From assembly GCF_900105495.1 (NCBI RefSeq), contig NZ_FNTF01000002.1, forward strand, positions 1,029,501-1,093,500: a stretch of 64,000 nucleotides of DNA, read 5' to 3'. The stretch is from Pseudomonas frederiksbergensis. Its GTDB lineage: Bacteria; Pseudomonadota; Gammaproteobacteria; Pseudomonadales; Pseudomonadaceae. Under the pieces are notes generated by a model. The model saw nothing but the letters and a program-made list of their open reading frames with translations, was not told the origin of the DNA and searched no databases. Of this stretch, positions 9,834 to 18,419 are shown one piece after another (positions within the stretch are counted from its first letter, which is position 1; each line of letters begins with the position of its first letter). The position numbers and the translations under genes are program-made.

Positions 9834-10784
9834 ATGTATGACGCCCTTGGTGATTTGTCTCTGGATTTGCTTCGCGCCTTTGAAGCGGCGGCCCGTCAGC
9901 GCAGCTTCACGGCGGCCGCGGTGGAGCTCGGCACCACGCAACCGGCCATCAGCCAGCAGATCAAACGGTTGGAAGAGCAACTCGGGACGCGGCTGTTTGA
10001 CCGGATCTATCGCGGCATCGAACTGACCGAGGCCGGGACCATCCTGTTTGAGCAGGTTCAGCTCGGATTGCAGAATATCGATGCAGGATTGAGCGCAATC
10101 AGCACACAGCACCAACATGAAGTGTTGCAGGTCGCCACCGATTTCGCCTTCGCCGCGTATTGGCTGATGCCGCGCCTGCACCGCTTCCATGCCGCCAATC
10201 CTCAGGTGGACGTCAGCCTGGTGACCAGCGAACGCAGCCTTAATATGCTGCGCACCGATATCGATGTGGCGGTGTTGTTTGGGGATGGCCGATTCAAGCA
10301 GGGCGAAAGCCATTGGCTGTTCAGCGAAGAAGTGTTTCCGGTGTGCAGCCCGCTGCTGTTAAAGGATCGTCCGCTGCCCTTGCCCTGCCAATCATTGCTC
10401 GAGTTCCCGCTGCTGCACCTTCGAGGCGAGAACAGCAGCAACTGGTTCGACTGGAGCGGCGTGTTTCGCGAGTTGGGGATCGCTTCGGCACCTGCGCCCG
10501 GGCAATTGCGCTTCGACAATTACACGCTACTGATCCAGGCCGCGATTGGCGGCCAAGGGGTGGCGATTGGGTGGCGGCACCTTGTGGATAACTTGCTGGC
10601 GCAAGGTTTGTTGTGCCGACCGATCGCGGAAACAGTGATCTCCAAACTCGGCTATTACGTGGTCCTGCCCCAGCGGAAACGGCGTGGTGCGCTGATTCAA
10701 CAGTTCGTGGACTGGCTGATGGCCGAGCAGGCCAGTAGTGCGCAATCGCTCAATGGCTTACCGTTGCCGTCTATTGCTGTATAG
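9834..10784 (+). CDS. LysR-type regulator of choline-sulfate use
   Basis: A 316-residue LysR-family regulator. The N-terminal winged helix-turn-helix (about 8-66) reads FEAAARQRSFTAAAVELGTTQPAISQQIKRLEEQLG, spread over the usual positions; an effector-binding domain fills about 95-300. It is divergent from betC across 114 bp, the classical arrangement for a LysR activator and its target operon. The effector is probably choline, choline-O-sulfate or a derivative (inference). Its 3' end overlaps the convergent NAD(P)-binding gene by 14 bp, and an exact DnaA box lies at 10583 inside it. Confidence 0.88.
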   Translation: MYDALGDLSLDLLRAFEAAARQRSFTAAAVELGTTQPAISQQIKRLEEQLGTRLFDRIYRGIELTEAGTILFEQVQLGLQNIDAGLSAISTQHQHEVLQVATDFAFAAYWLMPRLHRFHAANPQVDVSLVTSERSLNMLRTDIDVAVLFGDGRFKQGESHWLFSEEVFPVCSPLLLKDRPLPLPCQSLLEFPLLHLRGENSSNWFDWSGVFRELGIASAPAPGQLRFDNYTLLIQAAIGGQGVAIGWRHLVDNLLAQGLLCRPIAETVISKLGYYVVLPQRKRRGALIQQFVDWLMAEQASSAQSLNGLPLPSIAV

Positions 10785-11442
10785 CCTCGGTCGCGACAAA
10801 GGTCACGTGTTCGCCGACATGCAGGTTCAACCGCAATTCATCGGCAATCCCCACCGCCACCCGGCTCAGCCGTTCAAGCGGCTCGGCGAGGCCCGGCTCC
10901 AGGCTGCGGCTGACGTGGCTGAAATGCTCGATGGTCAGCCCTGGCACCCCGCGCGGCGCATTCACCAGCGTCCAGTGCAAGGTGCTGCTTTGCAGGGCCT
11001 CGCGGATTTCTTCGGCGGCGTGGCGTTGCAGTCGATCTTCTATCTCCGGATCGTCCAGTGCCTCGAAATCACCGACCAGAAACAGCCGGGCAATCCCTGA
11101 GGCCTGCATGCCATCGATCAGAGCGTCCACCGCGAGCACTTGCTCGACCGGGCCGGGCACAATGGATTTTTCCACGTGCTCGCTGCTCATCGGCAATCCG
11201 GGTGCATCCAGCAGGCAGATCACCGCAGAACATCCGGCGACGCTCTGCTTGACCCGCTTGGCGTCGAACAAATCACCGGTCTTGGTGCGCAATCCCGGGC
11301 GCGGCGCGAGCGCTGTCAGGTCATCAAGAATGGCGATCACTTCATGTTGGCGCCGCAGCATTTCAGCCATCAGCGCACTGCCCAGGCTACTCATGGCACC
11401 ATAAAGCACTACTTTCACTACGGGGGTTTCGGCATTTTTCAT
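10771..11442 (-). CDS. NAD(P)-binding atypical short-chain dehydrogenase-like protein
   Basis: A 223-residue protein with an N-terminal Rossmann start (VKVVLYGAMSSLGSALMAEMLRRQHEV, about 9-34) and the general course of atypical, NmrA-like short-chain dehydrogenases. The usual glycine-rich loop is modified (GAMSSLG), and I see no clear catalytic Tyr-x-x-x-Lys, so it may be a sensor or an epimerase-like enzyme with unknown substrate. A GGAG Shine-Dalgarno precedes the ATG. It is convergent and overlapping with the LysR gene. Confidence 0.65.
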   Translation of the reverse strand: MKNAETPVVKVVLYGAMSSLGSALMAEMLRRQHEVIAILDDLTALAPRPGLRTKTGDLFDAKRVKQSVAGCSAVICLLDAPGLPMSSEHVEKSIVPGPVEQVLAVDALIDGMQASGIARLFLVGDFEALDDPEIEDRLQRHAAEEIREALQSSTLHWTLVNAPRGVPGLTIEHFSHVSRSLEPGLAEPLERLSRVAVGIADELRLNLHVGEHVTFVATEAIQQ

Positions 11443-11524
11443 GGCCGTGCTCCGCTCTTTCTATCTCTATGGCGTGTGACCTGTGGGCAACAACGCCGGT
11501 TCGACTCGGTTCAGAGGGTTTCAA

Positions 11525-11851
11525 ATGCAGCAGATCAAGGGCTACCACGCCCATGTCTACTTCGACGCCAACACCCTTGCTCAGGCGCGAGCCTTGTGTG
11601 AGGAAGCAGCGCAATTGTTTCCAGTGAAGATGGGGCGCGTCCATGAACGCCCGGTGGGCCCGCACCCCGACTGGAGCTGCCAGTTGGCGTTCGAGCCGCA
11701 ATACATCGGCGACGTGCTGCCCTGGCTTGCGCTCAACCGCAAGGGTTTGGTGGTGTTCCTGCACCCGGACACCGGCGACGATCTGCTCGACCACACTGAG
11801 CACGCGATCTGGATGGGCGCGATTCGGCCACTGGATCTGTCTATTTTTTGA
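11525..11851 (+). CDS. DOPA 4,5-dioxygenase family protein
   Basis: A 108-residue single-domain protein. It begins IKGYHAHVYFDANTLAQA and contains the histidine-bearing motifs GRVHERPVGPHPDWS (about 38-52) and VVFLHPDTGDDLLDHTEHAIWMG (about 79-101), as in the small DOPA-dioxygenase-like family. The start at 11525 is preceded by AGAGGG at 7-8 bp, better than the in-frame start 14 codons upstream. The natural substrate in bacteria is unknown; the histidines could bind iron. Convergent with the GFA-like gene, 5 bp away. Confidence 0.8.
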   Translation: MQQIKGYHAHVYFDANTLAQARALCEEAAQLFPVKMGRVHERPVGPHPDWSCQLAFEPQYIGDVLPWLALNRKGLVVFLHPDTGDDLLDHTEHAIWMGAIRPLDLSIF

Positions 11852-11856
11852 TCAGT

Positions 11857-12258
11857 TTACAACTGTTCCTCGGCTTCGCCGGGCAAATGTTCATCCAGGT
11901 GCAGCCAGGGCAGTCGGTTGTCAGTCCAGATATGCCTTTGGGCGGGTGCGTGCTCGGGATGATCGAGGGTGGCGATGGTCACGTCGATGCTGTCCGGGCT
12001 CAGGTCGGTGACCAGCGCCAGCTGCGCCCCACAGTTGCCGCAGAAATAGCGCACGCAGGTTGTTGAAGAGTCGTACTGCGCTGGCGTTCCTTTCACCCAT
12101 TCAAAGGCTGACGCAGGTACGGTGATCCAAGTGGTCACGATCCCGCCGCTGACCCGCCGACAAATCGAACAATGACAATGGGCGATGTCGCGCAAAGGCC
12201 CGCTGAATTGATAGCGCAGATGTCCGCAGTGGCAGCCGCCCGTATGAACTTCGCCCAT
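11857..12258 (-). CDS. GFA-family (CENP-V/Gfa fold) zinc protein
   Basis: A 133-residue protein of the glutathione-dependent formaldehyde-activating (GFA) fold. The zinc-binding cysteines are all present: GGCHCGHLRY (about 7-16), HCHCSICRR (about 27-35) and FCGNCGAQL (about 71-79). Family members bind two zinc ions; many, including this short type, have no known substrate. A GGAGGACAAAAC Shine-Dalgarno region precedes the ATG. It is convergent with the DOPA-dioxygenase-like gene and divergent from the citrate symporter. Confidence 0.85.
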   Translation of the reverse strand: MGEVHTGGCHCGHLRYQFSGPLRDIAHCHCSICRRVSGGIVTTWITVPASAFEWVKGTPAQYDSSTTCVRYFCGNCGAQLALVTDLSPDSIDVTIATLDHPEHAPAQRHIWTDNRLPWLHLDEHLPGEAEEQL

Positions 12259-12577
12259 GTTTTGTCCTCCTGCCCCGTATTCAGGGACTTTGAACCCGCC
12301 CGACGACCGGTTGCACATCTGGTCAATGCTTTCATCCGCGAAAGCTGGGTGAAAGCTTCCCCGATTAGGATCGCCCCCACTACCGGCAACAGACCGGTCG
12401 GCCAATGCCAGTGTTTTATCGCTCGCACAGCCCATTTAACAACAACAATGGTGATCCTGATGTCCTCTGCTATCCGCCACTTCGCTGTCACTCCACCCAT
12501 ACGCCTCGTGCTTCCCGTTCTGCGCTGAGCCACCCGGTTCGCCCATTCCCTAGCCGCGCTATGCCTGGAGTATTCCC
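12259..12577. other. 319-bp divergent intergenic region with an AACAACAACAA motif
   Basis: Separates the GFA gene and the citrate symporter. No gene is recognised. At 12438-12448, on the plus strand, it holds AACAACAACAA, which contains the AANAANAA motif bound by Hfq-Crc in Pseudomonas, 129 nt before the symporter start. If the mRNA starts upstream of it, catabolite control of the symporter is possible. No clear terminator or operator palindrome was seen. Confidence 0.4.
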
Positions 12578-13885
12578 ATGCTGACTTTCCTTGGCTTTGC
12601 CATGGTCATCACGTTCATGTTCCTGATCATGACCAAGCGCCTGTCCGCGCTGATCGCTCTGATCATCATCCCGATCCTGTTCGCTCTGTTCGGTGGTTTT
12701 GCGCCGAAGATCGGCCCGATGATGCTCGAAGGCATCACCAAGCTCGCACCGACCGGTGTGATGCTGATGTTTGCCATTCTGTACTTCGCCCTGATGATCG
12801 ATTCCGGCCTGTTCGACCCGGCCGTGCGCAAGATCCTCAAACTGGTCAAGGGCGACCCGTTGAAAGTTTCGGTCGGCACCGCCGTACTGGCGCTCGTCGT
12901 CTCCCTCGATGGGGACGGCGCGACCACTTATATGATCTGCGTGGCCGCCATGCTGCCGCTCTACGCCCGTATCGGCATGAGCCCGCGGATCATGGCCGGC
13001 TTGATCATCCTCGCCGGTGGCGTGATGAACATGACGCCCTGGGGCGGCCCGACCGCTCGTGCGGCCAGTGCGCTGCACGTGGACCCGTCCGACATCTTCG
13101 TACCGATGATTCCGGCGATGGCTTTCGGGGTGCTGGCCATCCTCGTGATTGCCTACTTCTATGGCAAGCGTGAACGTGCGCGCCTGGGTGAGCTGCACTT
13201 GGTGGGCGAGGAAATCGATCACAGTGAAATCAGCGTTTCGCAATTCCCGGATGCCCGTCGTCCGAAGTTGATCTGGTTCAACGGCGCTCTGACCCTGGCC
13301 CTGATGTGCACCCTGGTCGCCGGTCTGTTGCCGCTGCCGGTGCTGTTCATGGTGGCGTTCAGTATCGCGATGATCGTCAACTACCCGTGCCTGCAACAGC
13401 AGAAGGACCGCGTCGCGGCCCACGCCGGTAGCGTGCTGGCGGTGGTCGGCTTGATCTTCGCGGCCGGTATCTTCACCGGTATCCTGACGGGCACCGGCAT
13501 GGTCGATGCGATGTCGAAAAGCCTGTTGGCAGTCATCCCGGACTTTCTCGGCCCGTACCTGGCGGTAATCACTGCACTGGTGAGCATGCCGTTCACGTTC
13601 TTCATGTCGAATGATGCATTTTATTACGGCGTGTTACCGGTACTTGCGGAAGCCGCCAGCCATTACGGTATAACCGCGGTTGAAATGGCACGTGCCTCGA
13701 TCGTCGGTCAGCCCGTCCACTTGCTGAGCCCGCTGGTACCATCGACCTACCTGTTGGTGGCCCTGGCCGGTATCGACTTCGGTGATCACCAGCGTTTCAC
13801 CCTGAAGTGGGCAGTACTGGTTTGCATGTGCATACTGGTCGCCGCCTTGCTGATGGGGATTTTTCCGCTGTTCAGCACTCTATAA
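12578..13885 (+). CDS. CitMHS-family citrate:H+ (metal-citrate) symporter
   Basis: A 435-residue inner-membrane transporter with about 12 hydrophobic segments. Its sequence runs as in the CitM/CitH family: MLTFLGFAMVITFMFLIM at the N-terminus, VVSLDGDGATTYMI (about 107-120), NMTPWGGPTARAASAL (about 149-164) and FFMSNDAFYYGVLPV (about 344-358). Members take up citrate with protons, often complexed to Mg or Ca. GGAG sits 8 bp before the ATG. A strong hairpin follows the stop codon, so it is probably monocistronic. Confidence 0.88.
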   Translation: MLTFLGFAMVITFMFLIMTKRLSALIALIIIPILFALFGGFAPKIGPMMLEGITKLAPTGVMLMFAILYFALMIDSGLFDPAVRKILKLVKGDPLKVSVGTAVLALVVSLDGDGATTYMICVAAMLPLYARIGMSPRIMAGLIILAGGVMNMTPWGGPTARAASALHVDPSDIFVPMIPAMAFGVLAILVIAYFYGKRERARLGELHLVGEEIDHSEISVSQFPDARRPKLIWFNGALTLALMCTLVAGLLPLPVLFMVAFSIAMIVNYPCLQQQKDRVAAHAGSVLAVVGLIFAAGIFTGILTGTGMVDAMSKSLLAVIPDFLGPYLAVITALVSMPFTFFMSNDAFYYGVLPVLAEAASHYGITAVEMARASIVGQPVHLLSPLVPSTYLLVALAGIDFGDHQRFTLKWAVLVCMCILVAALLMGIFPLFSTL

Positions 13886-13904
13886 GCCCAAGACTCACCA
13901 TGAC

Positions 13905-13937
13905 GGGTCCAGGCTTTGTTGTTTGAAGCCTGGGCCC
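13905..13937 (+). terminator. intrinsic terminator after the citrate symporter
   Basis: A 12-bp stem GGGTCCAGGCTT / AAGCCTGGGCCC with one G.T pair and a short loop, then a moderately T-rich tail. It lies between the symporter stop and terC. Confidence 0.65.
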
Positions 13938-13970
13938 TTCGTGGTTTAACACTCGCACAAAGGAATACAC

Positions 13971-14738
13971 ATGGAATGGCTGACCAACCCTGAAATCTGG
14001 GTTGCCTTCTTTACCCTGACCGCCCTGGAAATCGTCCTGGGTATCGATAACATCATCATGATTTCGATCCTGGTCAGCCGCATGCCCAAGCACATGCAAC
14101 AGCGCACCCGGATTTTCGGCCTGGCACTGGCCATGATCACGCGGATCCTGTTGCTGCTGTCGATCACCTGGGTCATGCGCCTTACCGCCGACTTGTTCGA
14201 AGTGTTCGGCCAGGGGATTTCCGGGCGTGACCTGATCCTGTTCTTCGGTGGCCTGTTCCTGCTGTGGAAGAGCTCGCAAGAGATGTACCACGCGCTGGAA
14301 GGTGAAGACGAAACCAATGAGGAGCCGGGCGGCAAAGGCGGCAACTTCCTCTACACCATCATTCAGATCGCAATCATCGACATCGTGTTTTCGCTGGACT
14401 CGGTCATCACCGCTGTTGGCATGGTGTCCCACGTACCGGTCATGGTCGCGGCGATCATCGTGGCCGTGCTGGTGATGATGTGGGCTTCCGGCACCATCAG
14501 TGCGTTCATCGACAAGCACCCGTCGCTGAAGATGCTGGCGCTGTCGTTCCTGTTGATTGTCGGTACTGTGCTGATTGCTGAATCCCTCGACGTTCACGTA
14601 CCAAAAGGCTACGTCTACTTCGCCATGGCGTTCTCGCTGGCGGTGGAAGCGATCAACATCAAGATGCGCACCGCCATGGCGAGAAAGCGCAAACAGCAGG
14701 ATCCGGTGAAGCTGCGCAAGGACATTCCGGGGCAGTAA
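13971..14738 (+). CDS. TerC/Alx-family membrane protein
   Basis: A 255-residue inner-membrane protein with seven hydrophobic segments and the two acidic motifs of the TerC family, LEIVLGIDNIIMI (about 22-34) and DIVFSLDSVITAVG (about 137-150). The family has been linked to manganese efflux and metal loading of exported proteins, and to tellurite resistance. The 85-bp leader is taken up largely by the preceding terminator, so I see no room for a yybP-ykoY manganese riboswitch. A UUCG-loop terminator follows. Confidence 0.85.
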   Translation: MEWLTNPEIWVAFFTLTALEIVLGIDNIIMISILVSRMPKHMQQRTRIFGLALAMITRILLLLSITWVMRLTADLFEVFGQGISGRDLILFFGGLFLLWKSSQEMYHALEGEDETNEEPGGKGGNFLYTIIQIAIIDIVFSLDSVITAVGMVSHVPVMVAAIIVAVLVMMWASGTISAFIDKHPSLKMLALSFLLIVGTVLIAESLDVHVPKGYVYFAMAFSLAVEAINIKMRTAMARKRKQQDPVKLRKDIPGQ

Positions 14739-14758
14739 CCCGAATGCCATGTGATGAC

Positions 14759-14782
14759 AAAGGGACCTTCGGGTCCCTTTTT
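14759..14782 (+). terminator. UUCG-loop intrinsic terminator after terC
   Basis: AAAGGGACC-TTCG-GGTCCCTTTTT: a perfect 9-bp stem, a stable tetraloop and a T-run, 20 bp after the terC-family stop codon. Confidence 0.92.
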
Positions 14783-14951
14783 CATATCTGCATCAAGCTG
14801 TTTTCATGACAGTTTTGTTTCAATCGCTTCTTTAGCTGTGCGATGCTGGCGCGCAGACCGTTAGCCAACTACAGCTTAAGTACAGAACGTAGAAGAACAC
14901 GCCGCACCGTCAACTTGCCCCTTTGGGGCGCTACCACCACAGGGGGTCTAT

Positions 14952-16610
14952 ATGCTCACCCTGCTCAATTTGTTATCCGCCGTGGCCTTGTTGATTTGGG
15001 GCACGCATATCGTCCGAACCGGCATTCTGCGGGTCTACGGCTCCAACCTGCGCCATGTGATTGGGCGGAACATGTCCAAGCGCTGGCTGGCGTTCATCTC
15101 GGGGATCGTCGTGACAGCGATGGTCCAGAGCAGCAACGCCACCGCCATGCTCGTCACTTCCTTTGTCGGTCAGGGCCTGATGGCGCTGACCCCGGCCCTG
15201 GCGACCATGCTCGGGGCCGACGTCGGTACCGCGCTGATGGCGCGGGTGCTGACCCTGGACCTGTCATGGCTGTCGCCGCTGCTGATCTTTCTCGGGGTGA
15301 TTTTCTTCCTGTCGCGCAAACAGACCCGGGCAGGACAGATGGGCCGGGTGAGTATCGGCCTGGGGCTGATCATCCTGGCGCTGCAGCTGATCGTCGAGGC
15401 TGCCGCGCCGATCACCCAGGCCCAAGGCGTGAAGGTGATTTTCGCTTCGCTCACCGGCGACATCTTGCTCGATGCCCTGGTCGGCGCGCTGTTTGCGATG
15501 GTTTCCTACTCCAGCCTCGCCGCCGTCCTGCTGACCGCGACCCTGGCCGGTGCTGCGGTGATCAGTCTGCCCGTGGCCATCGGTCTGGTGATCGGCGCCA
15601 ACATCGGCAGCGGTATCCTTGCCTTCCTCAGCACCAGCATGCAGAACGCTGCCGGCCGCCAGGTGGCGTTGGGCAGCCTGCTCTACAAACTGATCGGCCT
15701 GTTGCTGATCATTCCGGTGCTTGAACCGTTGGTGCACTGGATCGACAGCCTGGACTTCAGCCCTCAGGAAATGGTCATTGGCTTTCACCTGCTCTACAAC
15801 ACCACGCGTTGCCTGATCTTGCTGCCCAGCGTCGGACCGATGGCCAAATTCTGTGCGTGGGTGCTGCCGGAGCGCCCGCAAATCAACGGTACTGCCAAAC
15901 CGCGGCATCTTGATCCAACAGCGCTGGTTACGCCCAGCCTGGCACTGGCCAATGCCGCCCGGGAAACCCTGCGCATCGGCGACCTGATCGACAACATGCT
16001 CGAAGCCATGCTCGACGTGCTGCACGGCAAACAAACCGCCGTGACCCAGGAAATGCGGCGCCTGACCGATGATGTGGAATCGCTCTACGGTGCGATCAAA
16101 CTGTATCTGGCGCAAATGCCCCGCGAAGACCTCAGCGAGCAGGACAGCCGGCGTTGGGCGGAAATCATCGAGCTGGCGATCAACCTTAAACTCGCCAGCG
16201 ACCTCATCGAACGCATGCTGCGCAAGGTTCAGCAGCAGAAAACCTCGCAGCGTCGGTCTTTTTCCGAGGCTGGCCTGGAAGAGTTGGCGGGGCTGCACAG
16301 TCAATTGATATCCAACCTGCGCCTGGGGTTGTCGGTGTTCCTTAGTGCCGATAAGGAAAGTGCCCGCCAGTTATTGCGTGAGAAACGGCGCTTTCGCGCA
16401 CAGGAACGGCGCCTGGCCCATGCTCACGTCAGCCGACTGCAACGTAAGATCATGCAGAGTATCGAGACCAGCTCGTTGCACCTTGAGTTGATTGCCGACA
16501 TGAAACGTCTGAATTCGCTGTTTTGCAGCAGCGCCTATGTGGTGCTGGAAACTTCCGACACCGGAGCCCTGGCGGTCGACGATTTGGCTGACATCACACA
16601 TTCACCTTGA
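14952..16610 (+). CDS. Na/Pi cotransporter family protein with PhoU-like domain
   Basis: A 552-residue protein. Residues 1-310 form the NptA/SLC34-like membrane unit with two inverted repeats, each with the substrate-binding QSS-type motif: VQSSNATAMLVTS (about 57-69) and VSYSSLAAVLLTATLAG (about 183-199). Residues about 335-545 are helical and PhoU-like. It probably imports phosphate with sodium. A perfect CTGTCAT half-site for PhoB lies at 14806-14812 (minus strand), but no full Pho box. A family B REP element follows the gene. Confidence 0.87.
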   Translation: MLTLLNLLSAVALLIWGTHIVRTGILRVYGSNLRHVIGRNMSKRWLAFISGIVVTAMVQSSNATAMLVTSFVGQGLMALTPALATMLGADVGTALMARVLTLDLSWLSPLLIFLGVIFFLSRKQTRAGQMGRVSIGLGLIILALQLIVEAAAPITQAQGVKVIFASLTGDILLDALVGALFAMVSYSSLAAVLLTATLAGAAVISLPVAIGLVIGANIGSGILAFLSTSMQNAAGRQVALGSLLYKLIGLLLIIPVLEPLVHWIDSLDFSPQEMVIGFHLLYNTTRCLILLPSVGPMAKFCAWVLPERPQINGTAKPRHLDPTALVTPSLALANAARETLRIGDLIDNMLEAMLDVLHGKQTAVTQEMRRLTDDVESLYGAIKLYLAQMPREDLSEQDSRRWAEIIELAINLKLASDLIERMLRKVQQQKTSQRRSFSEAGLEELAGLHSQLISNLRLGLSVFLSADKESARQLLREKRRFRAQERRLAHAHVSRLQRKIMQSIETSSLHLELIADMKRLNSLFCSSAYVVLETSDTGALAVDDLADITHSP

Positions 16611-16654
16611 ACGTCTGGCAGAGTGGTCAGTCAGTAACATTGATTCAGCATTAA

Positions 16655-16761
16655 GGCCGCCATCGCGAGCAGGCTCGCTCCCGCAGGTGATCTGAGTCGG
16701 ACACACTTTCCGATTTCACCGGAGATCCTCTGTGGGAGCGAGCCTGCTCGCGATGGCGGCC
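16655..16761. repeat. REP palindrome, family B (copy 2)
   Basis: Arms of 28 bp, GGCCGCCATCGCGAGCAGG... and its complement, around a 51-bp spacer. The arm core is the same as at 5442-5508. It lies between the Na/Pi gene and the M16 peptidase gene, which run in the same direction. Confidence 0.85.
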
Positions 16762-16805
16762 TGGCTGACGACACGGATCTCCGATGGGTTGCCTGGAAGC
16801 TTGTT

Positions 16806-18182
16806 ATGCGTTGTCTGTTGTTCGCTTGTCTGTTGCTTGGCTCATTCCCTTCATTTGCCCTGGATCGCTTTCAGGTCGAGGGCTACACGCTGCCCAACGG
16901 CCTGCAGTTGCTGCTCAAGCCCGGTACCGAGCGCGGGCATGTGGCGATTCGTCTGGTGGTCGGCGTCGGCATCGATGATTTCAGCTGCGCCGAAAAGGCG
17001 CTGCCGCACCTGCTTGAGCACTTGCTGTTCAGCGGCATCGACGCCACCGGCGAAGGCGGGCTGGAAGAGCGCATGCAGGCCCTGGGTGGCGAGTGGAACG
17101 CTTACACCAGCAATGCCGATACGACGTTCGTCATCGAAGCCCCGGCGAAAAACCAGCGCAAGGTCCTCGACCTGCTGCTGGCGCTGCTGACCCAGACCCG
17201 AATCGACGACAACGCCATCAACGCCGCCAAACAAGTGGTCGAGCGTGAAGACGGCGGCCATTACACGCACCTGCAACGCTGGCTGGATCGCCAGGATCTT
17301 GGCCACACGGCGAGTAATCAGCTGGCGGTGGAACTGGGCCTCAAATGCCCCGAGCGGCCTGAGGTCGATCACCTGAGCCGCGATCAGCTGGAAAAGGTGC
17401 GCGAGGCCTGGTACGCGCCCAACAACATGACCCTGATCGTCGTCGGCGACCTTGAGCGGTTGCTGCCGGCCTATCTGGAGCGGTCTTATGGCGCGCTTGA
17501 AGCGGTCGATCCGACTGATCACCTGCCCCTGCCGGCGATCCAGGCCAGTGCTGCCCATGAACGCACCCTGAGTCGCGGTCTGGTTGGCGGCAGTGCCAAG
17601 TTGCATTGGCTGGTGCCAGAACCGGTGCTGGAAGATCAGCACGACCAAACCTTCGACTTGCTCAAGGATTATCTGGACTGGGCGCTCTACCGCCAGTTGC
17701 GCCTGGCCCATGGCCTGTCCTACGGGCCTTCGGCCGAGCGCGAGGTGTTTGGCGGTGTGGGCTTCATGAGCCTGAACGCGGACCTTGAGCGCGACGACGT
17801 GCTCCAAGCCAAACGGGTTCTGGATGAACTGAAGGCCGGGTTGCTCAGGGACGGTCTGAATGCCGACACTTTCAACCGCATCAAGCAGGCCGCCATCGCC
17901 CGCCAGGCCTGGGCCGTGCAAGGCAACAGCGCGCTGGCCGATTATTACTGGAGTGCCCTTGGGGACTATGAGAATGGCCGCTTCGCCAACCCGGCCAAGG
18001 AACTCCAAGGGGTGACGCTGGAAGAAGCAAACAAGGCCATGCGTGAATTGCTGATGCAGCCGGGCTACCTGCGCATCGAACAGCCGTTGATCAGTGATGA
18101 TCAGTTTGTGTGGATGATTGCCGGGGTGCTCGGTTTGCTTGTACTCAGTCTGTTGGCTTGGCGCGTCCATCGCCGAAAGTGA
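16806..18182 (+). CDS. M16 (insulinase/pitrilysin) family zinc peptidase, membrane-anchored
   Basis: A 458-residue peptidase. A signal peptide (1-19) is followed by the M16 zinc motif HLLEH (His68, Glu71, His72) and the distal glutamate at 146/148 (KQVVERE), so the site looks intact. A second, inactive M16-like half covers about 195-420. The C-terminus has one membrane segment (about 434-453) followed by RVHRRK, so the protease domain should sit on the periplasmic side. M16 proteins often come in pairs; no partner is encoded nearby. Substrate unknown. Confidence 0.82.
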   Translation: MRCLLFACLLLGSFPSFALDRFQVEGYTLPNGLQLLLKPGTERGHVAIRLVVGVGIDDFSCAEKALPHLLEHLLFSGIDATGEGGLEERMQALGGEWNAYTSNADTTFVIEAPAKNQRKVLDLLLALLTQTRIDDNAINAAKQVVEREDGGHYTHLQRWLDRQDLGHTASNQLAVELGLKCPERPEVDHLSRDQLEKVREAWYAPNNMTLIVVGDLERLLPAYLERSYGALEAVDPTDHLPLPAIQASAAHERTLSRGLVGGSAKLHWLVPEPVLEDQHDQTFDLLKDYLDWALYRQLRLAHGLSYGPSAEREVFGGVGFMSLNADLERDDVLQAKRVLDELKAGLLRDGLNADTFNRIKQAAIARQAWAVQGNSALADYYWSALGDYENGRFANPAKELQGVTLEEANKAMRELLMQPGYLRIEQPLISDDQFVWMIAGVLGLLVLSLLAWRVHRRK

Positions 18183-18190
18183 GTATTCCC

Positions 18191-18322
18191 TGTGGCGAGG
18201 GAGCTTGCTCCCGCTCGGCTGCGCAGCAGTCGTAAATCGGCATCCTAGACCGGCCTGAAAATACGCGTCGATTAGTTTTGGGGGCGCTTCGCACCCCAGC
18301 GGGAGCAAGCTCCCTCGCCACA
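18191..18322. repeat. REP palindrome, family C (TGTGGCGAGGGAGCTTGCTCCC)
   Basis: Arms TGTGGCGAGGGAGCTTGCTC and its complement, 132 bp from end to end. Each arm has a small inner stem, GGGAGCTTGCTCCC. Family members are at 24499-24590, 43855-43957 and 58700-58794. It lies between the M16 peptidase and the DUF5924 gene. Confidence 0.85.
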
Positions 18323-18419
18323 ATGCTGTATGGGGCAATCGGACGTAGCCCCTCGCCACGCCGCCCTCTCGGCGGTTACCCTGTCGAGGATTTTTCCCAC
18401 GACTATTGTGAACCGCCGA

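Noticed and set aside
11160..11180. parS-like site (TTTCCACGTGCTCG)
   Set aside because: It shares only CACGTG with the parS consensus TGTTCCACGTGGAACA, lies inside a coding sequence and no full site was seen in the window.
12488..13423. Long minus-strand open frame over the citrate symporter gene
   Set aside because: It is rich in His, Gln and Arg and is a reverse-frame shadow of a clearly coding membrane-protein gene.
13886..13970. Manganese (yybP-ykoY) riboswitch upstream of the TerC gene
   Set aside because: Only 85 bp is available and much of it is the terminator of the citrate symporter.
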